From assembly GCA_017429325.1 (NCBI GenBank), contig JAFRPC010000038.1, positions 1 through 50,195 on the forward strand: 50,195 bases of DNA, read 5' to 3'. A model generated the notes under the pieces. The model searched no databases, was not told where the DNA came from, and saw nothing but the letters and a program-made list of their open reading frames with translations. Origin of the DNA: Oscillospiraceae bacterium (GTDB lineage: Bacteria; Bacillota; Clostridia; Oscillospirales; Oscillospiraceae). Both the position numbers and the translations under genes were made by a program. Positions 18,994 through 27,159 of this stretch are shown here, one piece after another (the first letter of the stretch is position 1; each line of letters starts with the position of its first letter).

Positions 18994-20745
18994 TCACCGG
19001 ATGGCCTTCGTGTCCCGTTCTTCCTGAAGCAGTGCCGTGAAGGCGTCCAGGGACATCGCACCGAGGTCCTTGCCGGAGCGGTGGCGGACGGAGACCGTCT
19101 GCCGCTCCAGGTCCCGGTCGCCGACGATTGCCATATAGGGGACCTTCATAGCCTGCGCCTGTCGGATCTTATAGCCTAACTTTTCGGAGCGCCGGTCTGT
19201 CTCTGCCCGGAACCCGGAGCGGTCCAGCGCCCGGCACAGCTCCTCGGCATAGGCGGCAGCGCGGTCCGTGACCGGCAGGACCTTCACCTGCACTGGGGCG
19301 AGCCACAGGGGGAAGGCTCCCGCAAAGTGCTCTGTGATGACCCCGATGATCCGCTCCAGGGAGCCGAACACGACCCGGTGTATCATCACGGGACGGTGCT
19401 TTTCGCCGTCCGCGCCGATATAGCTCAGCTCAAAGCGCTCCGGCAGCTGCATATCGAGCTGAATGGTTCCGCACTGCCAGGTGCGCCCGAGAGAGTCCGA
19501 GATGTGGAAATCCAGCTTCGGCCCGTAAAACGCGCCGTCGCCCTCGTTGATGACATAGGACTTACCCATTTCCTCGCAGGCCTTTTTCAGGGTCTCGGTC
19601 GCAAAGTCCCAGACTTCCACCTCGCCCATATGGTCCTCCGGCATGGTGGAGACCTCGATTTGGTATTGCAGCCCAAACACGGAATAAACCTCGTCAAACA
19701 GGCGGATCACGTTTTTGATCTCGTCCAGCATCTGGTCCCAGGTCATAAAAATGTGGGCGTCATCCTGGGTAAAGCAGCGGACCCGAAACAGGCCGTGCAG
19801 TGCGCCGGAGAGCTCATGTCGGTGGACCAGTCCCAGCTCCCCCACCCGCAGGGGCAGGTCCCGGTAAGAGTGCGGCTCGGCGCGATAGACCAGCATCCCG
19901 CCGGGGCAGTTCATGGGCTTAATGGCAAAATCCGTCTCGTCGATGACGGTGGTGTACATGTTCTCCTTGTAATGCTGCCAGTGGCCGGAGCGTTCCCACA
20001 GTCCCCGGTTGAGCATCATCGGCGTCGAGATCTCCACATAGCCGTAGCGCTTGTGGACCTCCCGCCAGTAGTCGATCAGGGTGTTTTTCAGCACCATTCC
20101 GTTGGGCAGGTAGAAGGGGAAGCCCGGTCCCTCCTCCAGGAGCAGAAACAGTCCCAGCTCCCGGCCCAGCCTGCGGTGGTCGCGCTTTTTCGCCTCCTCG
20201 ATCCGGGCGAGGCAGGCGTCCAATTCCTCCTTCTTGGGGAAGGCCACGCCGTAGATGCGCTGAAGCGTCTCGCGCTTGGAATCGCCTCTCCAATAGGCGG
20301 CGTTGCAGGCGGTGAGCTTGAAGGCGTTTGCCTTGATCCTGCCGGTGGAATCCAGATGGGGACCGGCGCAGAGATCGACAAACTCTCCCTGCCGATAGAA
20401 GGAGATCGCCGCGTCCTCCGGCAGGTCCCGGATCAGCTCCAGCTTGAAGGGCTCCGCCTGCATAAAGGCGAGCGCCTCCGCTCTGGGAAGCTCAAAGCGT
20501 TCCAGCGGGAGCTTTTCCTTGCAGATGTTCCGCATCTCCGCCTCGATCTGCTCCAAATGTTCGGCAGTGAAGGCGAAGGGGGATTGGAAGTCGTAATACC
20601 AGCCCCCGTCGATGGCAGGCCCGATCGCCAGTCGGACCTCCGGCCACAGGCGCTTCACAGCCTGCGCCATAACATGCGAGCAGCTGTGCCAGTAGGTCTT
20701 CCTGCAGGCCTCGTTTTCAAATGATAATTCTTTTGCGTTTTCCAT
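18994..20745 (-). CDS. thrS: Threonyl-tRNA synthetase lacking the TGS domain
   Basis: 583 residues from ATG 20745 (MENAKELSFEN), with AAGAAGG upstream; the longer open frame is only the T-box leader. It charges tRNA-Thr. The protein starts directly with the editing domain (WHSCSHVMAQAV, with the HxxxH zinc motif), so the roughly 60-residue TGS domain of the usual 640-residue enzyme is missing. The class II core has the zinc-site Cys in MNCPGGM, the His in EPHSYRD and the His in MIHRVVFGS. The anticodon domain is at about 480-583. It is controlled by the T-box upstream. Confidence 0.96.
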   Translation of the reverse strand: MENAKELSFENEACRKTYWHSCSHVMAQAVKRLWPEVRLAIGPAIDGGWYYDFQSPFAFTAEHLEQIEAEMRNICKEKLPLERFELPRAEALAFMQAEPFKLELIRDLPEDAAISFYRQGEFVDLCAGPHLDSTGRIKANAFKLTACNAAYWRGDSKRETLQRIYGVAFPKKEELDACLARIEEAKKRDHRRLGRELGLFLLLEEGPGFPFYLPNGMVLKNTLIDYWREVHKRYGYVEISTPMMLNRGLWERSGHWQHYKENMYTTVIDETDFAIKPMNCPGGMLVYRAEPHSYRDLPLRVGELGLVHRHELSGALHGLFRVRCFTQDDAHIFMTWDQMLDEIKNVIRLFDEVYSVFGLQYQIEVSTMPEDHMGEVEVWDFATETLKKACEEMGKSYVINEGDGAFYGPKLDFHISDSLGRTWQCGTIQLDMQLPERFELSYIGADGEKHRPVMIHRVVFGSLERIIGVITEHFAGAFPLWLAPVQVKVLPVTDRAAAYAEELCRALDRSGFRAETDRRSEKLGYKIRQAQAMKVPYMAIVGDRDLERQTVSVRHRSGKDLGAMSLDAFTALLQEERDTKAIR

Positions 20746-20765
20746 GGAAACCTTCTTTCCGGGGC

Positions 20766-21020
20766 AAAAAAACTTCACCCCTGTTTTTATCAGGGGTGAA
20801 GTAATAACTCCACGGTTCCACCCTGTTTGCAGCCCCGCGGGAGGCGCCCGCACGAACTGCCGCTTGTAAGGACGATAACGAGCCGACCCGCCGACGCTTG
20901 CTTTCTCGCGCCGGAACTCCGGAGTGGTGTTCATTGAGGCGTCAGGCAGCCCTTTCACCGGAGCGGGCCGCATCTCTGAACAGACGGAACTCAACTACTG
21001 TCTCCATCAAAGTTTTGCTA
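20766..21020 (-). promoter_or_regulatory. T-box riboswitch for tRNA-Thr
   Basis: The minus-strand leader of thrS carries the T-box core AGGGTGGAACCGTGG (20810-20824). It is followed by an 11-base terminator stem (20773-20783 with 20791-20801) and a run of seven T. Stem I occupies about 20910-21010, with an AGTAG motif near its base. The codon ACC at 20926-20928, followed by A, is the best specifier candidate and would read tRNA-Thr. Uncharged tRNA-Thr should favour the antiterminator and switch thrS on. Confidence 0.93.
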
Positions 21021-21021
21021 A

Positions 21022-21050
21022 AGGATAGCACAGAAAGCAGGACTTGTCAA
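21022..21050 (-). promoter_or_regulatory. Promoter of the T-box-thrS unit
   Basis: TTGACA (21045-21050), 17 bases, TATCCT (21022-21027) on the minus strand, directly upstream of the T-box leader. Confidence 0.85.
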
Positions 21051-21152
21051 GAGCCTTTCTGGTTTATTGCTGAAAGGCGCCAGAGCCCGGCAGCGCCGAG
21101 CTCCCGGAATGAGCCGGGTCGGGCGGGGGGCTCCCGCTGTGCTGCCAGACAA

Positions 21153-22904
21153 TCAGCGCTGGCGGAACACCTGGCCCTCCCGGACCTCGTAGACCTGGTC
21201 GCAGTTCTCGATGGTGCTCAGGCGGTGGGCGATGATGATGCAGGTCTTCTCCCGGCTGATGGCGTTGACAGCGGCCATAACGGCCTTCTCGGTGGCGGTG
21301 TCCAGGGCCGCAGTGGCCTCGTCCAGGAAGAGGATGTCCGGGTCGTAGTAGAGGGCCCGGGCGATGCCGATGCGCTGGCGCTGGCCGCCGGAGATGCGGA
21401 CGCCCCGCTCGCCGATGACCGTGTCCAGCCCGTCCTTGAGACCCCGCACAAAATCACCGATCTGCGCGTCGTCCAGGGCCTTCCAGACCCGCTCGTCGTC
21501 GATCTCCTGGGCGTACAGGCCTAAGGCGACGTTGGAGCGGATGGATTCGTCGGTCAAATAGATGTTCTGGGGAATGTAGCCGATGCGGGACTGCCAGGCC
21601 TCGTAGTCCTCGCGGATGTCTCGGTCTCCGTGGAGAATGCGGCCCTCCTGGGGCTCCAGCAGGCCCAGAATAATGTCCACCAGGGTGGTCTTGCCCGCGC
21701 CGGTGACGCCGACGATGCCAATGCTGCCGCCCGCGGGGATGGTGATGCTCACATCCCGCAGCACGGGCTCCTGCATCTCGGGGTAGGTGAAGCTCACGTG
21801 CTCCACCCGGATGTCCGCCTGCTGCTTCTCCCGCCGCTTCTGCCGGTCGGTGGAGCTGACCTCCGCCTTGCCGATGTCGCTGCCCCAGTTGTCGTCAATG
21901 ACCTCGCAGACGGCGTTGAGACCGGGCATCCGGAAGGAGATCCCGTTGATGGTGCTGTTGATGGAGTTGGCGCTGGGCAGCAGCTTGATGGTAGCCACGG
22001 CAAAGGCGGAGAGGCTGCCCACCACAGAGGACAGGTCCTGCCGCAGGGCGATTTTCACCGCCACGAGGCCCAGCACGCCGATGATGCAGAAGATCTCCAC
22101 CAGCCGCATGGGGACGCCGGAGAGGATGGCAAGGCGGCGGCGGATGCGGACAAAGGCCTCGCCGTTTTCGGCGTAGGAGTCCACAAAGTAGCGCTCCCGG
22201 CCCATGACCTTGACCTCCTTGACTCCGCCCACGGCCTGGACGATGGCCTTGATCATGCGCACGGTGATCTCCCGGGACTCCTCGCCGGTCTCCTTGAGCT
22301 TCCTGCGCACCAGGAGAAAATAGGTGACGGAATAAATCGCAAGCCCCAATACAATGGAGAAGGTGAGCCAGAAGTCCACCAGGATCAGATAGCCGATGAG
22401 CAGCACGGAGATCAGGCCGGTGGTGATCAGGCTCATGATGCTGGAGACGATCTCATAGGCGCTGCTCACGTCACTGTTGATGGAGCGGATCACCTCGGCG
22501 GAGTTGTGCTGGAGGTGGAAGGTGTAGGGCTTGCGCATATAGCAGTCCAGCAGCTTGGTGGAGGTGTTCACCTTGTTGCGGGCCAGAAAGATGCCCTGGA
22601 CCACGGACATATAGATGGCGTAGATGTTTTTCAGGATGTAGATGACGATGATCAGGATCACCAGGGCCAGCAGCAGGTCGTTCTGGTCCCGGAAGGGCAG
22701 CAGCTTTGTCAGAAGCTGATACCAGCTCTTTTGCGCGAGCTGCTCCGGGGAGATCAGCAAATTCACCAGAGGCAGGATCAGGGACACGCCCAGAAATTCA
22801 AAGGCCGTTCCAATCAACATCAGGAAAAAGAGGACGACGAAATAACGCCGCTCCTTTTTGGGAAAAATCATCTTCAGCTTGGAGAACAGGGACCGGTCTT
22901 CCAT
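21153..22904 (-). CDS. ABC exporter (fused permease-ATPase), PglK-like
   Basis: 583 residues from ATG 22904, preceded by AAGGGGGG. The N-terminal half has six predicted membrane helices (first: YFVVLFFLMLIGTAFEFLGV, about 20-39). The ATPase half carries Walker A GVTGAGKT, the signature ISGGQRQR, Walker B ILFLDEATAALD and the H-loop AHRLS. The first-helix pattern (GTAFEFLGVSLILPLVNLL) resembles flippases for lipid-linked oligosaccharides such as PglK, but substrate prediction from sequence is weak. It forms a homodimer in this class. It follows spoIVA on the same strand but has its own promoter set within a large palindrome. Role in sporulation unknown. Confidence 0.88.
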   Translation of the reverse strand: MEDRSLFSKLKMIFPKKERRYFVVLFFLMLIGTAFEFLGVSLILPLVNLLISPEQLAQKSWYQLLTKLLPFRDQNDLLLALVILIIVIYILKNIYAIYMSVVQGIFLARNKVNTSTKLLDCYMRKPYTFHLQHNSAEVIRSINSDVSSAYEIVSSIMSLITTGLISVLLIGYLILVDFWLTFSIVLGLAIYSVTYFLLVRRKLKETGEESREITVRMIKAIVQAVGGVKEVKVMGRERYFVDSYAENGEAFVRIRRRLAILSGVPMRLVEIFCIIGVLGLVAVKIALRQDLSSVVGSLSAFAVATIKLLPSANSINSTINGISFRMPGLNAVCEVIDDNWGSDIGKAEVSSTDRQKRREKQQADIRVEHVSFTYPEMQEPVLRDVSITIPAGGSIGIVGVTGAGKTTLVDIILGLLEPQEGRILHGDRDIREDYEAWQSRIGYIPQNIYLTDESIRSNVALGLYAQEIDDERVWKALDDAQIGDFVRGLKDGLDTVIGERGVRISGGQRQRIGIARALYYDPDILFLDEATAALDTATEKAVMAAVNAISREKTCIIIAHRLSTIENCDQVYEVREGQVFRQR

Positions 22905-22908
22905 AGGC

Positions 22909-22961
22909 TTCCCCCCTTGTATGGTAACTTGCATTTTACCATACAAGGGGGGAAATGTCAA
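22909..22961 (-). promoter_or_regulatory. Promoter embedded in a 19-bp palindrome (operator-like)
   Basis: Minus-strand TTGACA (22956-22961), 17 bases, TAAAAT (22933-22938) forms a near-consensus promoter. A perfect 19-bp inverted repeat (22909-22927 with 22936-22954, 8-base spacer) overlaps the spacer, the -10 and the start point, and its downstream arm includes the ribosome site of the ABC gene. With initiation near 22926 the RNA would contain only one arm. A DNA operator for a dimeric repressor is therefore more likely than an RNA hairpin. Confidence 0.75.
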
Positions 22962-22980
22962 TTTTCAAAGGAAAAAAGAA

Positions 22981-24450
22981 TCAGAGCACCAGACAGATGA
23001 GGCCGTGGGCGCCTTCGTTGGCGATGCGCTCCACCGCCCGGCGAAGCTTCATCCGGGCGTCCTCGGGCAGGCCCGCCAGCTTGGCGTTCAGGCCGTCCCG
23101 CACCAGCTCATAGACCGTCTTGCCAAAGAGGTTGCTGTCCCAGACAGTCCCAGCGTCGGCGTCCTCTGCCGCGGTGAGCCGCTGTACCAGCTCCCGGGCC
23201 TGGTCCTCGCTGCCCACCACGGGGCTGAGCTCGGCGGCCAGGTCCGCCCGCAGCAGGTGGATGGAGGGCGCGGTGGCTTGGAGTCGGACGCCCCAGGCTC
23301 CACCCTTTTTCAGCAGCTCCGGCGTTTGCAGCGAGATCTCCTCCCGGGTGGGCATGACGACCCCGTAGCCGGTGGTACGCACCTGCTCCAGGGCGGCGCG
23401 GAGCCGCTCGTATTCCTCATGAATGGCGGCATAGCTGCCCAGGACCCGGAGCAGGTCGCCGTCGTTCTCCACGGGCACACCGGAGCGCTGGGACAGAATG
23501 CCGTAGAAGACCCCGTCGGGCAGGCTGACCGCATAGCGGACCGCGCCGCGCCCCAGGTCGATCTCGGAGACGGCACAGCGGCTGACCTCCTCCAGCGCCT
23601 CCAATCCCTCGCAGAGGCGGCCCGCCTGGGCCATTCGCGTCACCCCGGCCGCGCTCTCCCGGATCGCCCGGAACACGGTTTGCTTGCAGGGCTGCTCCGG
23701 CTCCAGCGCGTCGAACCAGGCGGGAAAGCTGAGCTCCAGCACCCGGGGCGGGAACTGGCCCAGCAGCTCCGTCAGCAGCTCCGTGACGGTGCTCCGGTCC
23801 AGGGTCAGCAGGTCGGCGGGCAGGACCCTGGCTCCGGTGCGGGCCTCTAAGGAGGCCGCCAGCTCCGCCGTCTCCGGGGCCTCGGGCTTCGCGGAGTTCA
23901 ACAGGACCAAAAAGGGCTTTCCCGTGGCCTGCATATCCCGGATGGCCCGCTCCTCCGCCTCCGTGTAGGCCTCCCGGGGCAGGTCTGTGACGGTCCCGTC
24001 GGTGGTGACGACCAGACCCACGGTGCAGTGGTCCTCCATGACCTTCTTCGTGCCCAGCTCCGCCGCCTCGGTCATGGGGATCTCCCGCTCGAACCAGGGC
24101 GTCGTCACCATGCGCGGCTCCCCGTTCTCCGAAGCTCCCAAGGCGCCGGGGACCAGATAGCCCACACTGTCGATGAGCCGGACAGAGAGCTTGGTCTTGC
24201 CGTCCGGGCAGATCTCCACCGCCTCCTCGGGAACGAACTTGGGCTCCGCGGTCATGACGGTCTTGCCGGAGCCGCTCTGGGGCAGCTCGTCTCGGGCCCG
24301 CTCCCGGGCGTACTCGTCCGGGATATTGGGCAGCACCAGCTCTTCCATCATTCGTTTGACAAAGGTGGATTTCCCCACCCGCACGGGACCGGTCACGCCC
24401 AAGTAGACGCTGCCGCCGGTCCGTTGTTCCATATCCTCATAGAGCTTCAT
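22981..24450 (-). CDS. spoIVA: Stage IV sporulation protein A, coat basement ATPase
   Basis: 489 residues, matching the family (about 492). It starts MKLYEDMEQRTGGSVYLGV at ATG 24450. The P-loop is GPVRVGKST near the N terminus. SpoIVA hydrolyses ATP to polymerise on the outer forespore membrane and form the base on which the spore coat is built. The C-terminal region (about 380-489), needed for localisation in relatives, is complete. The ATG overlaps the sipL-like gene stop (ATGA), so the two are co-translated. It is the strongest evidence that this organism sporulates. Confidence 0.97.
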   Translation of the reverse strand: MKLYEDMEQRTGGSVYLGVTGPVRVGKSTFVKRMMEELVLPNIPDEYARERARDELPQSGSGKTVMTAEPKFVPEEAVEICPDGKTKLSVRLIDSVGYLVPGALGASENGEPRMVTTPWFEREIPMTEAAELGTKKVMEDHCTVGLVVTTDGTVTDLPREAYTEAEERAIRDMQATGKPFLVLLNSAKPEAPETAELAASLEARTGARVLPADLLTLDRSTVTELLTELLGQFPPRVLELSFPAWFDALEPEQPCKQTVFRAIRESAAGVTRMAQAGRLCEGLEALEEVSRCAVSEIDLGRGAVRYAVSLPDGVFYGILSQRSGVPVENDGDLLRVLGSYAAIHEEYERLRAALEQVRTTGYGVVMPTREEISLQTPELLKKGGAWGVRLQATAPSIHLLRADLAAELSPVVGSEDQARELVQRLTAAEDADAGTVWDSNLFGKTVYELVRDGLNAKLAGLPEDARMKLRRAVERIANEGAHGLICLVL

Positions 24451-25961
24451 TCCGTGACCTCCTCTAAGGTAGTGACGCCCCGGCCCGTGGGGATCAGCAG
24501 CAGCCGTTCCCGGCTCAGGCAGACATCCTCCAGCTCGTTGGCCGTCCGGATGGCCCGGACTGTGCTGCCGTTGTCCCGGGCGATGTCCCAGAGCTCCCCC
24601 GAGGCCGCCCGGACCAGCAGGGACGGGCCCTCGGGACGAGGCAGCTGCTTCATGACGCCGCCGCAGAGGTTGCGCATAGGCGCGGTCTGGCAGTAGCGCT
24701 GGGCGACTCGCAGGGGCAGCAGGAGCTCTCTCCCCTGCTGCGTCGGCTCGCCGCCGGGCAGGATGGCGCAGCGCCATTCCGCGGAGGGCTCCGCCTTCCG
24801 CCCGATTTGCAGTTCCCGCCTGAGAAGCTTGCCCTGGAGCCGGTCATCTCCGTCGAAGTAGAGCAGATTCACGCTGAGGCTCCCCTGGGCCCGTTCTCCG
24901 CCGGGGACGGGGACCGCCCGGTCCCGGAAGCAGCTCCAATCCAGCAGCCGCTCTGCATCGGCGGGCAGCTCGATCCGCTCCGTGCGTTCCTCCTCCAGCC
25001 GGTCCAGGCAGGGGCTCAGGGCGACGCTCTCCCAAACGGGGGAGAACTCCCCCTCTAAATAGTAGGCGTCCTCGGTCAAAGTCACGGGGACCTCGCCCCA
25101 GAGGACGGTCTGGGCCGAAAAGCTCACGTTGACCAGCAGGCGGCGGCTGTCCGGCTGGCCGTCGGTGTCGATTTCCAGATGGCGCAGGATGGGCTGGATG
25201 GAGAGCCAGTCCGTCTCGGCGCAGCTCCGCTCCAGCTCGATATACTGGGAATAGGGCAGGGAGCCAGTCCAGGTGAAGAGGCTCCCGTCCTGGTCCGCGG
25301 CCAGGATGCGCAGCTCCAGAGCGCCCTGAAAGACGGCCTTGTCTCCCAGGACCCGGCGTTCCGTGACGGTGACGGTACACTGGGACTTTAGCAGGCGGTC
25401 CGCGCCGGGGCCGTCCTCTGGCATCAGCACCTCGTCGGCGATGCGGACCTCCTTCTCCGCGGCGCAGAGGGGCAGCCGCAGGGGATAGGTCTCGGTCCTG
25501 CAAACCAGCCCCTTCGGGCAGTCCGCCAGCTGCTGTAGGGTCAGTTCCGCCGGGCTCAGCAGGGTGAGCTCGCTGCACAGCCCCGCCCGCACCAGGAGCT
25601 TCCGGGCATTGACAAAGCGGGCCTCCAGGCCCCGCAGCCAGCACCAGCAGAAGAGGACAGAGTCCGCCTGGGTGGGGACTTTTTTCGTGACGGTGAAGGG
25701 CAGGCTGAGCTCCAGCCGCTCCGGGCTCTCCTCCCCCGCCGGGACATAGAGCACACCGGCCTGAATGCTGCCGGTGACGGTGACGCTGCCGCTGTCGATG
25801 CGGCGCTCCTCCACCAGCACCGCGCCGAAGCAGTCCACCACCCGCCCCAGCTCCGGCATGGTCTCGGGGACCGGGAGCTCCCCCGTCTGCTCCTGGTGAA
25901 GATCGTCAAAGCGCTTCTCCGCCAGGTATCGGATGGTCTGCGCTTGAAACAGGATTTCCAT
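24447..25961 (-). CDS. sipL: SPOCS/LysM spore morphogenesis protein, SipL-like
   Basis: 504 residues from ATG 25961, with AAGGAGGA 7 bases upstream. DUF3794 (SPOCS) domains occur near the N terminus (about 30-140), centre (about 170-280) and about 290-400. A LysM domain ends the protein (about 455-504, with SGELWDIARDNGSTVRAIRTA). This architecture and length match C. difficile SipL, which binds SpoIVA through its LysM domain to attach the coat. Here the gene is directly coupled to spoIVA, strengthening the assignment. The name is by architecture and context, not by alignment. Confidence 0.87.
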   Translation of the reverse strand: MEILFQAQTIRYLAEKRFDDLHQEQTGELPVPETMPELGRVVDCFGAVLVEERRIDSGSVTVTGSIQAGVLYVPAGEESPERLELSLPFTVTKKVPTQADSVLFCWCWLRGLEARFVNARKLLVRAGLCSELTLLSPAELTLQQLADCPKGLVCRTETYPLRLPLCAAEKEVRIADEVLMPEDGPGADRLLKSQCTVTVTERRVLGDKAVFQGALELRILAADQDGSLFTWTGSLPYSQYIELERSCAETDWLSIQPILRHLEIDTDGQPDSRRLLVNVSFSAQTVLWGEVPVTLTEDAYYLEGEFSPVWESVALSPCLDRLEEERTERIELPADAERLLDWSCFRDRAVPVPGGERAQGSLSVNLLYFDGDDRLQGKLLRRELQIGRKAEPSAEWRCAILPGGEPTQQGRELLLPLRVAQRYCQTAPMRNLCGGVMKQLPRPEGPSLLVRAASGELWDIARDNGSTVRAIRTANELEDVCLSRERLLLIPTGRGVTTLEEVTE

Positions 25962-25997
25962 TGCTGCTTCCTCCTTGTGGTTTCTGCTGTAAGAATA

Positions 25998-26032
25998 TGA
26001 GACCGAAGAGCCGAACATGCTCCCCGGTCTCA
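25998..26032 (-). other. Small hairpin between the 47-residue gene and sipL
   Basis: Arms TGAGACCG (25998-26005) and CGGTCTCA (26025-26032) form an 8-bp stem upstream of the sipL ribosome site. It could stabilise or partly attenuate the transcript; no T run follows. Confidence 0.4.
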
Positions 26033-26058
26033 ATTATTTATGGCCCTCGGTCCAGAAT

Positions 26059-26202
26059 TTACGGCCAGCGTACAAAAAGTGCCAGCGTGATCAGAAGCCC
26101 TCCCAGGAGGAAGCTGATCCAGAACGAGCCGATCAGCGCCGAGATCAAAAACGCCGCCCCGGCCCAGAGCATGGGCCGGTACTGCCAGCGACAGCAAAAC
26201 AT
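26059..26202 (-). CDS. Small membrane protein ahead of sipL-spoIVA
   Basis: A 47-residue frame from ATG 26202 to TAA: basic and aromatic N terminus (MFCCRWQYRPM), then hydrophobic stretches around 13-25 and 28-43 with a short Gly/Ser turn, ending FVRWP. It would be a membrane hairpin or a single long helix. Third codon positions are mostly G or C, as in neighbouring genes. It is the first frame after a candidate sigma-E promoter whose predicted start is only about 15 bases upstream. The ribosome site is imperfect (GGTGG or GGAAGG), so translation is not certain. Its place suggests a role in the spore coat base; I know no family for it. Confidence 0.55.
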   Translation of the reverse strand: MFCCRWQYRPMLWAGAAFLISALIGSFWISFLLGGLLITLALFVRWP

Positions 26203-26252
26203 ACTCCCACCGCCTTCCGCTCAATTGTATGCGGAGGGCGGCGGGAGTATGC
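26200..26252 (-). promoter_or_regulatory. Candidate sigma-E promoter within an inverted repeat
   Basis: On the minus strand GCATACT (26246-26252), 14 bases, CATACAAT (26224-26231) matches the mother-cell sigma-E consensus (KMATATT, 14-15 bases, CATACANT) with one mismatch. It precedes the 47-residue gene, sipL and spoIVA, all expected to be early mother-cell genes. The promoter coincides with a 21-base inverted repeat (26200-26220 with 26231-26251, 19 of 21 pairing). No T run follows, so a terminator for rsgA is less likely. Confidence 0.68.
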
Positions 26253-26268
26253 GAATCACAGCTTTCTG

Positions 26269-27159
26269 TCATTTTTCCCAGGGCTTGTACTGCTCGGCGG
26301 CCTCGTAGAGCCGCAGATAGCTCTGGTGGCGGGCAGCCGGAATCTCCCCGGCGGCCAGAGCCGCCAGGACGCCGCAGTCCGGCTCCCTGCGGTGGGTGCA
26401 GTCCAGGAAGCGGCACTGCCCCAGATAGGGACGGAACTCGGGGAAGAGCTCGGCCAGGTCCTGCTTGGGGACCGGCTCGGCCAGCTCCAGCTCCAGAGAC
26501 GCAAAGCCGGGGGTGTCCACCACGTAGGTCCCCTCCCCTAAGGAGAAGCGCTCCACGTGGCGGGTCGTGTGACGGCCCCGCCCCAGCTTTTGGGAGACCT
26601 CGCCGATTTGGAGGGAGAGCTCCGGGCACAGGCGGTGCAGAATGGCGCTCTTGCCGACGCCGGAGTTGCCGGTAAAGGCCACGGTCTTGCCTGCCAGAAG
26701 CTCCCACAGTTCCGAGATCCCCTCGCCGGTCTCGGCACTGGTGCAGACCACGGGAAAGCCCGCGGGGCCGTAGAGCTTCGCCAGGGGCTCCGGAGAGGCC
26801 AGGTCCGTCTTATTGACACAAATCACAGGCGTCACGCCCTGGCGCAGGGCCAGGACCGTCATGCGGTCGATGAGAAAGGGCTCCGTCACCGGGATGGCCC
26901 GGGAGGCCAGGATGACCAGCACGTCGATGTTGGCGACGGCGGGCCGCAGAAAAGCGTTTTTCCGGGGCAGGATCTGCTGAACGGTCCCTTTTTCCCCCTC
27001 TCGCAGGACCACGACCCGGTCCCCCACCAGAGGGCATTCTCCGGTCTTCCGGAATTTCCCTCTGGCGCGGCACTCCAAAATCTCGTCCTCCACTGCCACG
27101 TAGTAAAAACCGGCCAGGGCTTTGACAATGACGCCCTGCTGCTCCACGGAGGCCGTCAA
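26269..27159 (-). CDS. rsgA: Ribosome small-subunit GTPase RsgA
   Basis: 296 residues. After an N-terminal OB fold the GTPase motifs occur in the circularly permuted order of the family: NKTD, then TSAETGEG, the P-loop GNSGVGKS and DTPG. A C-terminal zinc site follows (CRFLDCTHRREPDC). It assists late maturation of the 30S subunit. The ATG overlaps the pknB stop (ATGA). In B. subtilis rpe follows rsgA; here a sporulation operon follows instead. Confidence 0.97.
   Translation of the reverse strand: MTASVEQQGVIVKALAGFYYVAVEDEILECRARGKFRKTGECPLVGDRVVVLREGEKGTVQQILPRKNAFLRPAVANIDVLVILASRAIPVTEPFLIDRMTVLALRQGVTPVICVNKTDLASPEPLAKLYGPAGFPVVCTSAETGEGISELWELLAGKTVAFTGNSGVGKSAILHRLCPELSLQIGEVSQKLGRGRHTTRHVERFSLGEGTYVVDTPGFASLELELAEPVPKQDLAELFPEFRPYLGQCRFLDCTHRREPDCGVLAALAAGEIPAARHQSYLRLYEAAEQYKPWEK

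Noticed and set aside
20746..20994. N-terminal extension of thrS
   Set aside because: The sequence is the T-box leader, including the terminator stem and T run, not coding DNA.
21060..21150. Possible terminator after the ABC exporter gene
   Set aside because: The stretch has several short GC complementarities but no stable stem followed by T residues, so I do not annotate one.
22909..22954. Palindrome read as a terminator for spoIVA
   Set aside because: There is no T run on either side and a near-consensus promoter lies within it; an operator fits better.
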